Assembly (NCBI RefSeq): GCF_963678425.1
Contig: NZ_OY782855.1
Location: 868,001-932,000 of the forward strand
DNA length: 64,000 bases
Direction of reading: 5' to 3'
DNA from: an uncultured Bacteroides sp.
GTDB lineage: Bacteria > Bacteroidota > Bacteroidia > Bacteroidales > Bacteroidaceae
The notes under the pieces are model-generated. The model was not told the origin of the DNA. It saw nothing but the letters and a program-made list of their open reading frames with translations, and made no database searches. Each line of letters starts with the position of its first letter. The stretch's first letter is position 1. Of this stretch, positions 25,663 to 34,917 are shown in pieces. The position numbers and the translations under genes are program-made.

Positions 25663-27294
25663 ATGAGTATGTTCTGTTTTCAATGTCAGGAAGCTTCAAA
25701 AGGTACCGGGTGTACTTTGAGCGGTGTTTGTGGAAAAACTCCCGAGGTAGCTAATACGCAAGACCTCCTTCTGTTTGTGGTACGTGGTGTTGCAGTGTAC
25801 AATCAGGAATTACGCAAGGCTGGCAAACCTTCCTCTCAGGCTGATAAGTTTGTATTCGACGGATTATTTATGACCATTACCAATGCAAACTTCGACAAGC
25901 AGGCTATTATCAATAAAATTAAAGAAGGACTTGCCCTGAAAAAAGAGTTGGCTAAGCAAGTTTCTCTCCCAAATCCTCCGGATGAATGTACATGGGATGG
26001 CAATGAAAGTGAGTTCGAGGAAAAAGCAAAGACCGTTGGCGTGCTTCGTACTCAGGATGAAGATATCCGTTCATTGAAAGAACTTGTACATTATGGCATC
26101 AAAGGTATGGCTGCTTACGTGGAACATGCCTGGAATCTGGACAATGAAAATGTAGATATCTTTGCATTCATGCAACACGCTCTCGCAGAAATTACAAGAA
26201 ACGATATTACCGTTAATGAGCTTATCGCATTAACTCTGGAAACGGGTAAGTATGGTGTAGATGCTATGGCACAGCTTGATGCTGCCAACACCAGTCATTA
26301 CGGAAATCCGGAATTGTCTGAAGTAAACATCGGCGTAGGCAAGAATCCTGGAATCTTAATCAGCGGACACGATCTAAAAGATCTTGAAGAACTTCTGCAA
26401 CAAACTGAAGGAACTGGAGTAGATGTGTACACTCACAGCGAAATGCTTCCTGCACACTACTACCCTGAATTGAAAAAATACAAGCATCTTGTAGGTAACT
26501 ATGGTAACGCATGGTGGAAACAAAAAGAGGAGTTCGAAACATTCAACGGTCCAGTGCTCTTTACAACCAACTGTATTGTGCCTCCTACTAAGAACGCTAC
26601 ATACAAAGACCGCATCTATACAACAGGAGCCAGCGGACTTGAAGGAGCCACTCACATTCCGGCACGCGTAAATGGCCAACCAAAAGACTTCTCTGCTATT
26701 ATTGCACACGCTAAAACCTGTCAGCCTCCTACAGAGATTGAGACTGGAAAGATCGTTGGTGGATTTGCACACGCTCAGGTTCTTGCTTTGGCCGATAAAG
26801 TTGTGGATGCCGTTAAGAGCGGAGCCATCAGTAAATTCTTTGTAATGGCCGGTTGCGACGGAAGAATGAAGAGCCGCAGTTACTATACCGAGTTTGCAGA
26901 GAAACTTCCTAACGATACAGTGATCCTTACTGCAGGTTGTGCAAAATACCGTTATAACAAACTTCCATTGGGAGACATCAACGGAATTCCTCGCGTGCTC
27001 GATGCCGGACAATGTAACGATAGTTACTCACTGGCTGTAATCGCGCTGAAACTGAAAGAAGTATTTGGACTTGAAGATATAAACGATCTTCCTATCATTT
27101 ACAACATCGCATGGTACGAACAGAAGGCGGTTATCGTATTGCTTGCACTGCTTCATTTGGGAGTGAAAAAGATTCACCTTGGTCCTACTCTTCCTGCATT
27201 CCTTTCACCAAACGTAACAAAAGTGTTGGTTGAGAACTTTGGAATTGGTGGAATTAGTACTGCCGACGAAGACATCGCAGCATTCCTTGCATAA
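25663..27294 (+). CDS. hcp: Hydroxylamine reductase (hybrid cluster protein), class I
   Basis: A 543-residue hybrid-cluster protein. The N-terminal cysteines Cys5, Cys8, Cys17 and Cys23 (C-x2-C-x8-C-x5-C) mark the class I type of strict anaerobes and bind the cubane cluster. Hybrid-cluster ligands appear in the downstream segments FTTNCIVPP, MAGCDGR and LTAGCAKYRYNKL. Hcp reduces hydroxylamine and nitric oxide and protects against nitrosative stress. It is cytoplasmic. No hcr reductase gene adjoins it. A Crp/Fnr-like site and -7 box precede it, and a terminator follows. Confidence 0.97.
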   Translation: MSMFCFQCQEASKGTGCTLSGVCGKTPEVANTQDLLLFVVRGVAVYNQELRKAGKPSSQADKFVFDGLFMTITNANFDKQAIINKIKEGLALKKELAKQVSLPNPPDECTWDGNESEFEEKAKTVGVLRTQDEDIRSLKELVHYGIKGMAAYVEHAWNLDNENVDIFAFMQHALAEITRNDITVNELIALTLETGKYGVDAMAQLDAANTSHYGNPELSEVNIGVGKNPGILISGHDLKDLEELLQQTEGTGVDVYTHSEMLPAHYYPELKKYKHLVGNYGNAWWKQKEEFETFNGPVLFTTNCIVPPTKNATYKDRIYTTGASGLEGATHIPARVNGQPKDFSAIIAHAKTCQPPTEIETGKIVGGFAHAQVLALADKVVDAVKSGAISKFFVMAGCDGRMKSRSYYTEFAEKLPNDTVILTAGCAKYRYNKLPLGDINGIPRVLDAGQCNDSYSLAVIALKLKEVFGLEDINDLPIIYNIAWYEQKAVIVLLALLHLGVKKIHLGPTLPAFLSPNVTKVLVENFGIGGISTADEDIAAFLA

Positions 27295-27345
27295 GGATAC
27301 TTTTTCATTATATAAAACAATTTCAGACCCTAACCAGTTTTTATG

Positions 27346-27380
27346 TATCCCGGTGCTTTTACAGGCATCGGGATATTTGT
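27346..27380. terminator. Terminator between hcp and the LuxR-type gene
   Basis: TATCCCGGTGC (27346-27356) pairs with GCATCGGGATA (27365-27375) with one G-T position and an 8-base loop. It lies between convergent stop codons and may act in both directions. Confidence 0.8.
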
Positions 27381-28160
27381 TTATAAAGTAATAAGCCCCA
27401 TAACAAGAGCAGTCTTAACCGCCTCTGCTGTATTAGCAACTTGTAGCTTTTCTATAATGTTCTGCCTATGGCGATGAACCGTGTAGAGTGCAATGTTTAG
27501 TTGACAAGCTATTTGCTTGCTGGGCATACCTTGTGCCACAAGAGTAAGAATTTCTAGTTCCCGTCGACTGAGAATGCCCCGGTCATAACCTTCGTATTTT
27601 TCTACAGGCAGTATCTCACCTGTTTCGTTATTAATAATATTGTTATCAACACCTAAACGTGGAGATTGATCGAGCGAAGGTGCATAAAGACAAAGAGCAA
27701 GCCATACACTCCCGTCTGGCAAGCATTTTAAATAGAGAGTACGGTGAGTTATAAAAAGATATTTGTCCAAAGTATTTCGGGCTCTTACACGGCTGACAAT
27801 ACTGTATTTTAAACGTTCTTCCTGAGGTTGGTTTTTCAGAAACTGAAAATATCGAAGTTCCAGGACATGGCGTTCTAACAAATCCTCGGGATGAAACTTA
27901 TTAAAAATACACTCCTCAAAAGCCGAATCAATAACTATATCCTCAGATGGCAGTCCAAAGAATTTTCCAAAAGCGCCAGCATAAATATAGCTGCAATTTG
28001 CCTGAAAATCGGATAGTACAGCCACACTACGATCAACATTTACATATGCTCGTACAGACTGCTTATATTCATTAAGCAACACAGTTTGCTGTTCGCCGGA
28101 AGAAAATGCCTGATCCAGCAGATTAATAGCCAGTTCATCCTGGGCTTGTGTAATCGTCAT
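27381..28160 (-). CDS. LuxR-type transcriptional regulator with PAS-like sensor region
   Basis: A 259-residue regulator. The C-terminal LuxR helix-turn-helix (about 195-255) reads LSRRELEILTLVAQGMPSKQ with LYTVHRHRQNIIEKLQVAN. The first 180 residues have no receiver domain. The segment around VAVLSDFQANCSYIYAGAFGKFFGLP resembles a PAS fold. Similar regulators are widespread in Bacteroides, and their signals are unknown. It is divergent from the DUF1349 lipoprotein gene, with a palindrome (28216-28237) in the shared upstream region. Confidence 0.85.
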   Translation of the reverse strand: MTITQAQDELAINLLDQAFSSGEQQTVLLNEYKQSVRAYVNVDRSVAVLSDFQANCSYIYAGAFGKFFGLPSEDIVIDSAFEECIFNKFHPEDLLERHVLELRYFQFLKNQPQEERLKYSIVSRVRARNTLDKYLFITHRTLYLKCLPDGSVWLALCLYAPSLDQSPRLGVDNNIINNETGEILPVEKYEGYDRGILSRRELEILTLVAQGMPSKQIACQLNIALYTVHRHRQNIIEKLQVANTAEAVKTALVMGLITL

Positions 28161-28215
28161 ATTTTTCTAATAATTGGTTAATTATAGGCATTGCAAATCC
28201 TACTTGATCGCCTTA

Positions 28216-28237
28216 AATTTGTACAATATTACAAATT
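28216..28237. promoter_or_regulatory. Palindrome in the LuxR / DUF1349 divergent region
   Basis: AATTTGTA and TACAAATT are perfect 8-base arms around a 6-base spacer. It resembles a Crp/Fnr-type operator but with half-site spacing unlike the hcp site. Possible regulator: the LuxR-type or Crp/Fnr-type neighbour. Confidence 0.5.
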
Positions 28238-28270
28238 ATTCTATTATAACAATTATATAATTAAAAAATT

Positions 28271-29026
28271 ATGAAGACAAAAGCTATTTTTACTTGCACC
28301 GTACTAGGTATAATTCTACTATGCAGCTGTGGCAACAAGAGTACTCAAAACTCGTCTCAGGCTGATTCAGCAACTGCATCAGCTAAGGATTCTGCTCGTG
28401 TTAGCGGAATTCCTTGTGACATTACTTTACCCAAAATCCACTTTACAAAGGCTGTGAATGGAGCCGACACACTTGCCAAAGCCGATAAGAATGGTAAAGT
28501 AACTTTCCGTGTAGGCGAGAAAAAAGATTTCTTCTGTGATCCAAACAATAAGTTATCTAACAATACCGCCCCTATATTACTGGCAAAAGTTGACAACACT
28601 AGACCGTTTACTTTTGTATCTAAAGTAACATCGGGATTCACAAAAGAAGGGTTATATAATGCCGGTGTATTATACATTTATGTGAATGACAACCGATGGC
28701 AGAAGTTCTGTTTCGAACAAGATGAGAGAGGAAATCACAGAATTGTAACTGTGCGCACCATTGGTACGTCGGATGATAATAATCACGACGTTGTGACCAG
28801 TCCTTGGGTATATATGAAAATATCTTCTGATACACACACAGTAGCCAGCTATTACTCACTAGATAAAAATAACTGGCAATTGGTACGCCTTTACAAGAAC
28901 GATTATCCTGCCGAAATATGGATGGGAATTAGTAGCCAGTGTCCTGTAGATAAGGGAACCACAAGCTATTTCGACGAAATTAGCTTAGATCAGAACAGTG
29001 TAACGGACTTCCGCTTAGGAAATTAA
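28271..29026 (+). CDS. DUF1349 lipoprotein
   Basis: A 251-residue lipoprotein (signal ending LLCSC, Cys at residue 20) with a Ser/Ala/Asp-rich linker (about 25-48) and a DUF1349 beta-sandwich domain: NKVTFRVGEKKDFFCDPNN-like start, KEGLYNAGVLYIYVNDNRWQ, CFEQDERGNHRIVTVRT, and a final DYPAEIWMGISSQCPVDKG. DUF1349 proteins have a concanavalin-like fold and may bind carbohydrate. It is probably surface exposed. Function is otherwise unknown. Confidence 0.82.
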   Translation: MKTKAIFTCTVLGIILLCSCGNKSTQNSSQADSATASAKDSARVSGIPCDITLPKIHFTKAVNGADTLAKADKNGKVTFRVGEKKDFFCDPNNKLSNNTAPILLAKVDNTRPFTFVSKVTSGFTKEGLYNAGVLYIYVNDNRWQKFCFEQDERGNHRIVTVRTIGTSDDNNHDVVTSPWVYMKISSDTHTVASYYSLDKNNWQLVRLYKNDYPAEIWMGISSQCPVDKGTTSYFDEISLDQNSVTDFRLGN

Positions 29027-29055
29027 TAACATAATTTCATTTTGAAATCTACATC

Positions 29056-29113
29056 GAGATATTGTTCTAATTACCAACTTAAAATAATTTGAGTTTTATG
29101 TGAACAATATCTC
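29056..29113. promoter_or_regulatory. Long-spaced perfect 12-bp inverted repeat before the Nim-like gene
   Basis: GAGATATTGTTC (29056-29067) and GAACAATATCTC (29102-29113) are perfect inverted arms 34 bases apart. The right arm covers the -33 region of the next promoter. It may be a terminator of the DUF1349 gene or a paired operator. Confidence 0.5.
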
Positions 29114-29125
29114 CTTTTGGTTATT

Positions 29126-29133
29126 TACCTTTG
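29126..29133 (+). promoter_or_regulatory. -7 box of the Nim-like gene
   Basis: TACCTTTG, 20 bases before the ATG at 29154. It lies inside the longer GTG-started frame (from 29100), which argues that the shorter start is real. Confidence 0.6.
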
Positions 29134-29153
29134 TACAAACTAAAAAGAAAAAT

Positions 29154-29627
29154 ATGTTTGCAGAAATAAGAAAGAAAGAGCGGACTATGGAGCCTCAACA
29201 AGTAAGAGATGCACTTGAATGCGGAGAATACGGAACATTATCTATGTGTGGAGTAAATGGATACGGATATGGTGTACCACTGAACTATGTACTTGAAGAA
29301 GATCATCTCTATTTTCATTGCGCGGTTGAAGGAGAAAAGCTTAGAAGCCTGAGTAAAAATAATAAAGTGAGCTTTTGTGTAGTGGGAAAAGCGCAGGTTG
29401 TAGCCAAGGAATTCACCACTTCTTATCAAAGTATCATTGCGTTTGGTAAAGCCACCTTTGTATCTTCCGAAGATGAAATTCGCCGTGCCATGCTGTTACT
29501 GGTTAAAAAATACTCACCAGAGTATATGGAAACAGGGGAAAAATATATCAATCAGGCAATTAAACGAATTCAGGTGATAAGATTAGACGTTGAGCACCTT
29601 TCAGGAAAGTCTAATAGAATGGCGTAA
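29154..29627 (+). CDS. Nim-like pyridoxamine 5'-phosphate oxidase family flavoprotein
   Basis: A 157-residue split-barrel flavoprotein. MFAEIRKKERTMEPQQVRDAL, YGYGVPLNYVLEEDHLYFHCAVEGEKL and SYQSIIAFGKATFV match the family of nitroimidazole reductases (Nim) and related FMN proteins. The His in YFHCA corresponds to the reactive histidine of NimA. Many chromosomal relatives in Bacteroides do not confer resistance, so metronidazole reduction is only a possibility. I use the ATG at 29154, because a promoter box precedes it and the homologous N-terminus begins there. Confidence 0.85.
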   Translation: MFAEIRKKERTMEPQQVRDALECGEYGTLSMCGVNGYGYGVPLNYVLEEDHLYFHCAVEGEKLRSLSKNNKVSFCVVGKAQVVAKEFTTSYQSIIAFGKATFVSSEDEIRRAMLLLVKKYSPEYMETGEKYINQAIKRIQVIRLDVEHLSGKSNRMA

Positions 29628-29685
29628 TCCCGTTAATTTACCCTAAAACTTATTTTGTTTTTTCAATTATAAAAGCTCTGCTGCT

Positions 29686-29693
29686 TACATTTG
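29686..29693 (+). promoter_or_regulatory. -7 box of the acyl-CoA synthetase gene
   Basis: TACATTTG, 32 bases before the ATG at 29726. Confidence 0.5.
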
Positions 29694-29725
29694 CACAGAA
29701 ACCAATCATTTGTGCAACTAGATTT

Positions 29726-31390
29726 ATGAAACAACAAGACTGCTTTATAAAATATATAGAACAAAGCATTATCAAAAACTGGGATTCAAATGCCCTGACA
29801 GACTATAACGGAGAGACTTTTCAATATAAAGACGTAGCAAGAAAAATAGCAAAAATCCACCTTCTTTTTGAAGAAGCCGGCATTAATAAGGGAGACAAAG
29901 TAGCCGTTTGCGGCAGAAACAGTTCTTTCTGGGCGGTAGCTGTACTGGCAACAATCACTTATGGAGCAGTTGCCGTACCGGTTCTTCACGAATTCAAGGC
30001 AGACAACATACACAATATAGTGAACCACTCAGAAGCACGCTTCATGTTTGTGGGAGATCAGGTGTGGGAAAACTTGAATGAAGAGTTTATGCCTAATCTG
30101 GAAGGTATCATTATACTCAACACATTTGAACTGATTGTTTCCCGTTCAGAGAAGTTAAGCTATGCACACGAACATCTTAATGCACTTTATGGCAAAAAGT
30201 ACCCGCGCAACTTCCGTCCGCACGATATATCTTACCAAAAAAATAAACCAGAAGAGCTTGCTGTGATCAATTACACCTCAGGAACAACAGGTTTTTCAAA
30301 GGGAGTGATGCTTCCTTATCGCAGTCTTTCGTCAAACGTAGAATATTGCTGGGAAAAGCACCCGATAGGTCCGGGAGACAATCTGGTAGCCATCCTGCCT
30401 ATGGGACACATTTTCGGAATGATATACGATTTCCTTTACGGTATATCTGCCGGAGCGCATGTTTATTACCTTACCCGCATGCCTTCACCCAAGATTATTG
30501 CTCAGTCATTCTCGGAAATCAAGCCAAAACTGATTTCCTGTGTGCCTCTTATTGTAGAAAAGATTATCAAGAAAAACATTCTTCCACGATTTGATAACAG
30601 AGTAAACAAGATTTTACTTCAGTTGCCTATCGTCAATGAAAAGCTTAAAGCATCAATCAGACAGGAAGCAATGGATGCCTTTGGCGGAAACTTCAACGAA
30701 ATTATAATTGGCGGTGCTCCTCTGAATGGAGGAATAGAGGCTTTCCTGAGAATGATTAATTTCCCATACACCATTGCTTATGGAATGACTGAGTGCGGAC
30801 CAATTATAGCTTCCAGTCACTGGTCCGATTTAAAGCAAGCTTCTTGCGGAAAAGCCGCGTCACGAATGGAAACAGCCGTTGTATCTGATAATCCTGAGTC
30901 TATTCCCGGAGAACTTATCTGCAAGGGAGACAACATGATGATAGGTTATTATAAGAACGAAGAGGCAACAAAAGGTGTTATTGACGAGAATGGATGGCTG
31001 CATACCGGCGATATGGCGGTGATGGACAAAGAAGGAAACATCAGCATTAAGGGACGTTGCAAGAACCTGCTGATGAACGCTTCCGGACAGAATATTTATC
31101 CAGAAGAGATTGAATCAATACTCAACAACATGCCGTATGTATCTGAGTCTATTATCGTGATGCAAAACGATAAACTGGTGGCACTAATCTATCCTGATTT
31201 TGATGATGCCTTTGCCAATGGCCTTAGCAACGAGGATATTGAGAAAGTAATGGAAACAAATCGTTTCTCACTGAATCAGCAATTGCCTGCTTACTCTCAG
31301 ATTTCGAAGATGAAACTGCATCCTGAAGAGTTTGAAAAAACAGCAAAGAAGAGTATCAAGCGATTTATGTATCAGGATATCCAGGAATAA
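29726..31390 (+). CDS. AMP-dependent (long-chain) fatty acyl-CoA synthetase
   Basis: A 554-residue ANL-superfamily adenylating enzyme. Core motifs in order: YTSGTTGFSKGVMLPYRSL (P-loop, residue about 185), EIIIGGAPLNGG, AYGMTECGPIIASS, GENGWLHTGDMAVMD-like A7 and KGRCKNLLMNASGQNIYP, with a C-terminal hinge. It is shorter than E. coli FadD and like other Bacteroidota long-chain fatty acid-CoA ligases. It activates fatty acids to acyl-CoA at the membrane. It is transcribed alone, with a hairpin downstream. Confidence 0.92.
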   Translation: MKQQDCFIKYIEQSIIKNWDSNALTDYNGETFQYKDVARKIAKIHLLFEEAGINKGDKVAVCGRNSSFWAVAVLATITYGAVAVPVLHEFKADNIHNIVNHSEARFMFVGDQVWENLNEEFMPNLEGIIILNTFELIVSRSEKLSYAHEHLNALYGKKYPRNFRPHDISYQKNKPEELAVINYTSGTTGFSKGVMLPYRSLSSNVEYCWEKHPIGPGDNLVAILPMGHIFGMIYDFLYGISAGAHVYYLTRMPSPKIIAQSFSEIKPKLISCVPLIVEKIIKKNILPRFDNRVNKILLQLPIVNEKLKASIRQEAMDAFGGNFNEIIIGGAPLNGGIEAFLRMINFPYTIAYGMTECGPIIASSHWSDLKQASCGKAASRMETAVVSDNPESIPGELICKGDNMMIGYYKNEEATKGVIDENGWLHTGDMAVMDKEGNISIKGRCKNLLMNASGQNIYPEEIESILNNMPYVSESIIVMQNDKLVALIYPDFDDAFANGLSNEDIEKVMETNRFSLNQQLPAYSQISKMKLHPEEFEKTAKKSIKRFMYQDIQE

Positions 31391-31454
31391 ACCAAATACA
31401 ACAACCAATAAAAGAACTTTTTCTGAACTTCAGAAAAGAAAGGTTCAATTGCTT

Positions 31455-31500
31455 CAGGATTTTAAAAAGACTACATCTGGTCTATTTAAAGTCCTGACTG
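31455..31500 (+). terminator. Hairpin after the acyl-CoA synthetase gene
   Basis: CAGGATTTTAAA (31455-31466) pairs with TTTAAAGTCCTG (31485-31496) with one G-U, plus inner AGAC/GTCT. A weak T-rich tail follows. Confidence 0.5.
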
Positions 31501-31640
31501 CTTTTATATGCAGGCAGTTATGCGGTCTATTACTATCTGCAAACAGAAAACGTCATTCATTTGTGAAGAAAATTTTCTCCTGATTAAGGATATTCATGCT
31601 ATTCTGAAGAAAATTATCTTCATGATACGATTTATTTCTG

Positions 31641-31648
31641 TAGTTTTG
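31641..31648 (+). promoter_or_regulatory. -7 box of addA
   Basis: TAGTTTTG, 20 bases before the ATG at 31669. Confidence 0.5.
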
Positions 31649-31668
31649 CAGAAACAAAAATAGTTACA

Positions 31669-34600
31669 ATGAGTGTTTCACCGGAGCTACTAGTATACAA
31701 AGCATCCGCCGGATCAGGGAAAACGTTTACCCTGGCGGTGGAATATATTAAATTGCTGATTCAAAACCCACGGGCGTATCAGCAAATCCTTGCCGTAACG
31801 TTTACCAACAAGGCTACAGCCGAGATGAAGGAACGTATCCTGAGCCAGCTTTATGGGATATGGACCGAGGATAAAGACTCAGCTGCTTACCTGGAAAAGG
31901 TTTGCACAGAGCTGAAATTACCGGAAGCTGACGTGAGAAAAGCAGCAGGAGTGGCGCTGAACTACATGATTCATGATTACAGTCGGTTCAGGGTAGAGAC
32001 AATCGACTCCTTCTTTCAGTCGGTTATGCGCAACTTAGCACGGGAACTTGAACTAAGCCCCAACCTGAACATTGAGCTTAATAACCCGGAAGTGCTGAGC
32101 GATGCGGTAGATTCTATGATTGAAAAGCTGAAGCCCACTTCGGAAGTGCTGGCATGGCTGCTGGATTACATTGATGAACGCATAAAGGACGATAAGCGCT
32201 GGAATGTTTCGGGCGAGGTAAAGAACTTCGGACGGAATATTTTTGATGAAGGATATATTGAAAAAGGAAACGATCTTCGGGAGAAACTCAAAGATCCGAA
32301 CTACATAAAGAGATATAAAAAGGAACTTCAGACAATACAAGAGGAAGCCATTGAGCAAATGAAGGGTTTTGCCGATCAGTTTAACGGATTACTCGAGGAG
32401 CATGGACTTACCCCTATCGACTTAAAAGGCGGTGCGCGAGGAATAGGCAGCTATTTCAATAAGATTCATAGTGGTGTTATGAGCAATGATGTACGTAACA
32501 TTACTGTAGAGAAGTGTTTGGAGAGCGAGGATAACTGGGCAACCAAAACTTCGCCGAACAAGAACACCATTTTACAACTGGCATACGAAGAACTTATTCC
32601 GCTATTGGAAAGCTCGGAAGAGTTTCGGGTAAAGAACAATATCATTGTAAACTCCTGCCGTTTGTCCTTGCAACATGTAAACAAAGTGCGACTGTTGGCC
32701 AACATTGACGATGAGGTGCGTATTCTGAACAAGGAGAACAACCGCTTCCTGCTTTCGGACACCAATGCATTGCTTCACCGATTGGTGCAGGACGGCGATT
32801 CATCGTTCGTTTTCGAGAAAATCGGGGCAAACATTCACAATGTGATGATTGATGAGTTTCAGGACACTTCACGGATGCAGTGGGATAACTTCAAGTTATT
32901 GCTTTTGGAAGGCTTGTCTCAAGGCTCGGACAGCCTCATCGTGGGCGATGTAAAGCAATCCATCTACCGTTGGCGCAACGGCGACTGGGGTATTCTGAAT
33001 GGTTTGCGCGATACAATGGAAAACTTTCCTATACGCATAGAGCCTCTGAACACCAACTACCGAAGCGAAGCCAACATTATTAAGTTCAACAACCGCCTGT
33101 TTACCTCAGCCTGTAACTATCTGTGTGATGTTTATTGGGAGGAACTAAACGAAGAATGCTATAGTCTGAAGGAAGCTTATTGCGATGTGAACCAGGAATC
33201 GCCCAAGAAAGAGGACAAGGGATACGTAAAAATATCGTTCCTTGAAGGAGACGATAAAGACACTCCGCCCGAAGAGAAAAAAGATTACATGCAATATACC
33301 ATGGAATCCTTGGCAGAAGAGGTAAACGACCTTATAGCTCAGGGAGTGAAACTAAATGATATTACCATTCTGGTGCGCAAGAACAAGACTATCCCGCAGA
33401 TAGCCAGCTTCTTTGACGAGAATCTTCCCTATCGCATTGTGTCCGATGAGGCTTTCCGACTGGATGCTTCGCTGGCCATCTGCATGATAATGGATGGCTT
33501 GCGCTATCTCTCCAATCAGGAGAACAGCATTGCCAAGGCACAACTGGCAGCGGCTTATCAGAATGAAGTATTGAAACAAGGTATAGAGCTTAACACTTTG
33601 CTGCTTAGCGATATAGAAAGTTACCTTCCCCCAGAATTTGTCTCCAGAAGAAACGAGTTGCCTTTGATGCCTCTTTACGAACTGATAGAGGAACTATTCC
33701 GCATTTTCCAGATGGAGAAGATAGAGAATCAGGATGCTTACCTGTTCTCGTTCTATGATGCGGTGGTGGAATACCTGCAAAACAATTCATCTGACCCGGA
33801 CTCTTTTATTGCTCACTGGGAAGAACGCCTTTGCGGCAAAACTATTCCATCGGGAGAAATTGAGGGCATACGAATCATGTCTATCCATAAGTCCAAAGGA
33901 CTGGAGTTTCACACCGTGCTACTTCCTTTCTGCGACTGGAAACTGGAGAACGAAACTAACAATCAGCTGGTGTGGTGCTCTCCCACCGTTGAGCCATTCA
34001 ATGAGCTAGATCTTGTTCCGGTGAATTACTCGTCGGCTATGGCGGAATCCATCTATAAAGAGGATTATCAGAATGAGCGTCTTCAGCTTTGGGTAGATAA
34101 TCTGAACCTACTTTACGTAGCTTTTACCCGTGCGGAAAAGAATCTGATTGTATGGAGCAAAAAAGATCAGAAAAAGACAGTATCCGAATTGCTCAATAGA
34201 GCGTTGCGATCGGTTGCGGCCCTGGAATCTGTGGTATGGGATGAGGAAGAGCCTTACGAATTCGGCGCCCTTTGTCCGTCGGAAGTCAAGGAGGTAAAAG
34301 CAAGCACCAACAAGCTTACGACTTCTCCCAGCAGTGTTCCGGTACAGATTGAGTCGCACTTGCACAATGTAGAGTTTCGCCAGTCAAACCGCTCCGCCGA
34401 TTTCATCAAAGGTGAAGACGTGGGCGATGATAACTCCAAATACATTAACATGGGGCAACTGCTCCACACACTGTTCTCGGCCATTGAAACCAAGGATGAT
34501 GTGCAGCCGGCCATTGAGCGTTTGCTCTTTGAAGGTGTGGTACCTGATAAAGAAACCGAAAAGAACATTCGCAAAACGGCAGAGAAAGCTCTCTCCCACC

Positions 34601-34875
34601 CAATGGTTCAGGAATGGTACTCGGGCGCTTACCAGCTCTTCAACGAATGTGCCATCATCTATAAGGAGAACGATTCGCTTGAAGTGCGTCGTCCCGACCG
34701 TGTAATGATGAATAACAGCGAGGTTGTGGTAGTAGATTTCAAGTTTGGTAAGAAGAACAAGAAATACAACGAGCAGGTTAAGGGGTATATATCGTTACTA
34801 GCCAAGATGGGTTATAAGAACATCATCGGATACCTATGGTATGTGTATGATGAGGAACTGGAAAAAGTTGGGTAA
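31669..34875 (+). CDS. addA: AddA-like UvrD helicase / PD-(D/E)XK nuclease
   Basis: A 1068-residue SF1 helicase-nuclease. Walker A is YKASAGSGKTFTLAVEYI (residues 9-26), motif Ia/Ib has AVTFTNKATAEMKERI, Walker B is IDEFQDTSRMQWDNFKLL near 390, motif III has LIVGDVKQSIYRWRNGD, motif V has IRIMSIHKSKGLEFHTVLLP and motif VI is LLYVAFTRAEKNLIVW. A C-terminal nuclease core VVVDFKFGKKNKKYNEQVKG is present. It forms the large subunit of the AddAB end-resection complex for recombination repair, which also degrades foreign linear DNA. The partner gene lies at 35857, after one inserted gene. Confidence 0.92.
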   Translation: MSVSPELLVYKASAGSGKTFTLAVEYIKLLIQNPRAYQQILAVTFTNKATAEMKERILSQLYGIWTEDKDSAAYLEKVCTELKLPEADVRKAAGVALNYMIHDYSRFRVETIDSFFQSVMRNLARELELSPNLNIELNNPEVLSDAVDSMIEKLKPTSEVLAWLLDYIDERIKDDKRWNVSGEVKNFGRNIFDEGYIEKGNDLREKLKDPNYIKRYKKELQTIQEEAIEQMKGFADQFNGLLEEHGLTPIDLKGGARGIGSYFNKIHSGVMSNDVRNITVEKCLESEDNWATKTSPNKNTILQLAYEELIPLLESSEEFRVKNNIIVNSCRLSLQHVNKVRLLANIDDEVRILNKENNRFLLSDTNALLHRLVQDGDSSFVFEKIGANIHNVMIDEFQDTSRMQWDNFKLLLLEGLSQGSDSLIVGDVKQSIYRWRNGDWGILNGLRDTMENFPIRIEPLNTNYRSEANIIKFNNRLFTSACNYLCDVYWEELNEECYSLKEAYCDVNQESPKKEDKGYVKISFLEGDDKDTPPEEKKDYMQYTMESLAEEVNDLIAQGVKLNDITILVRKNKTIPQIASFFDENLPYRIVSDEAFRLDASLAICMIMDGLRYLSNQENSIAKAQLAAAYQNEVLKQGIELNTLLLSDIESYLPPEFVSRRNELPLMPLYELIEELFRIFQMEKIENQDAYLFSFYDAVVEYLQNNSSDPDSFIAHWEERLCGKTIPSGEIEGIRIMSIHKSKGLEFHTVLLPFCDWKLENETNNQLVWCSPTVEPFNELDLVPVNYSSAMAESIYKEDYQNERLQLWVDNLNLLYVAFTRAEKNLIVWSKKDQKKTVSELLNRALRSVAALESVVWDEEEPYEFGALCPSEVKEVKASTNKLTTSPSSVPVQIESHLHNVEFRQSNRSADFIKGEDVGDDNSKYINMGQLLHTLFSAIETKDDVQPAIERLLFEGVVPDKETEKNIRKTAEKALSHPMVQEWYSGAYQLFNECAIIYKENDSLEVRRPDRVMMNNSEVVVVDFKFGKKNKKYNEQVKGYISLLAKMGYKNIIGYLWYVYDEELEKVG

Positions 34876-34917
34876 TAAAAAAACAAGAAATATTTCACAT
34901 CAATAGAAACTAATATT

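Noticed and set aside
26374..27012. Long antisense open frame inside hcp
   Set aside because: It lies wholly within the conserved hcp coding sequence, has no start signal or family, and reflects the codon pattern of the opposite strand.
29100..29153. GTG-started N-terminal extension of the Nim-like protein
   Set aside because: The extension covers the -7 box and does not match the family's N-terminus.
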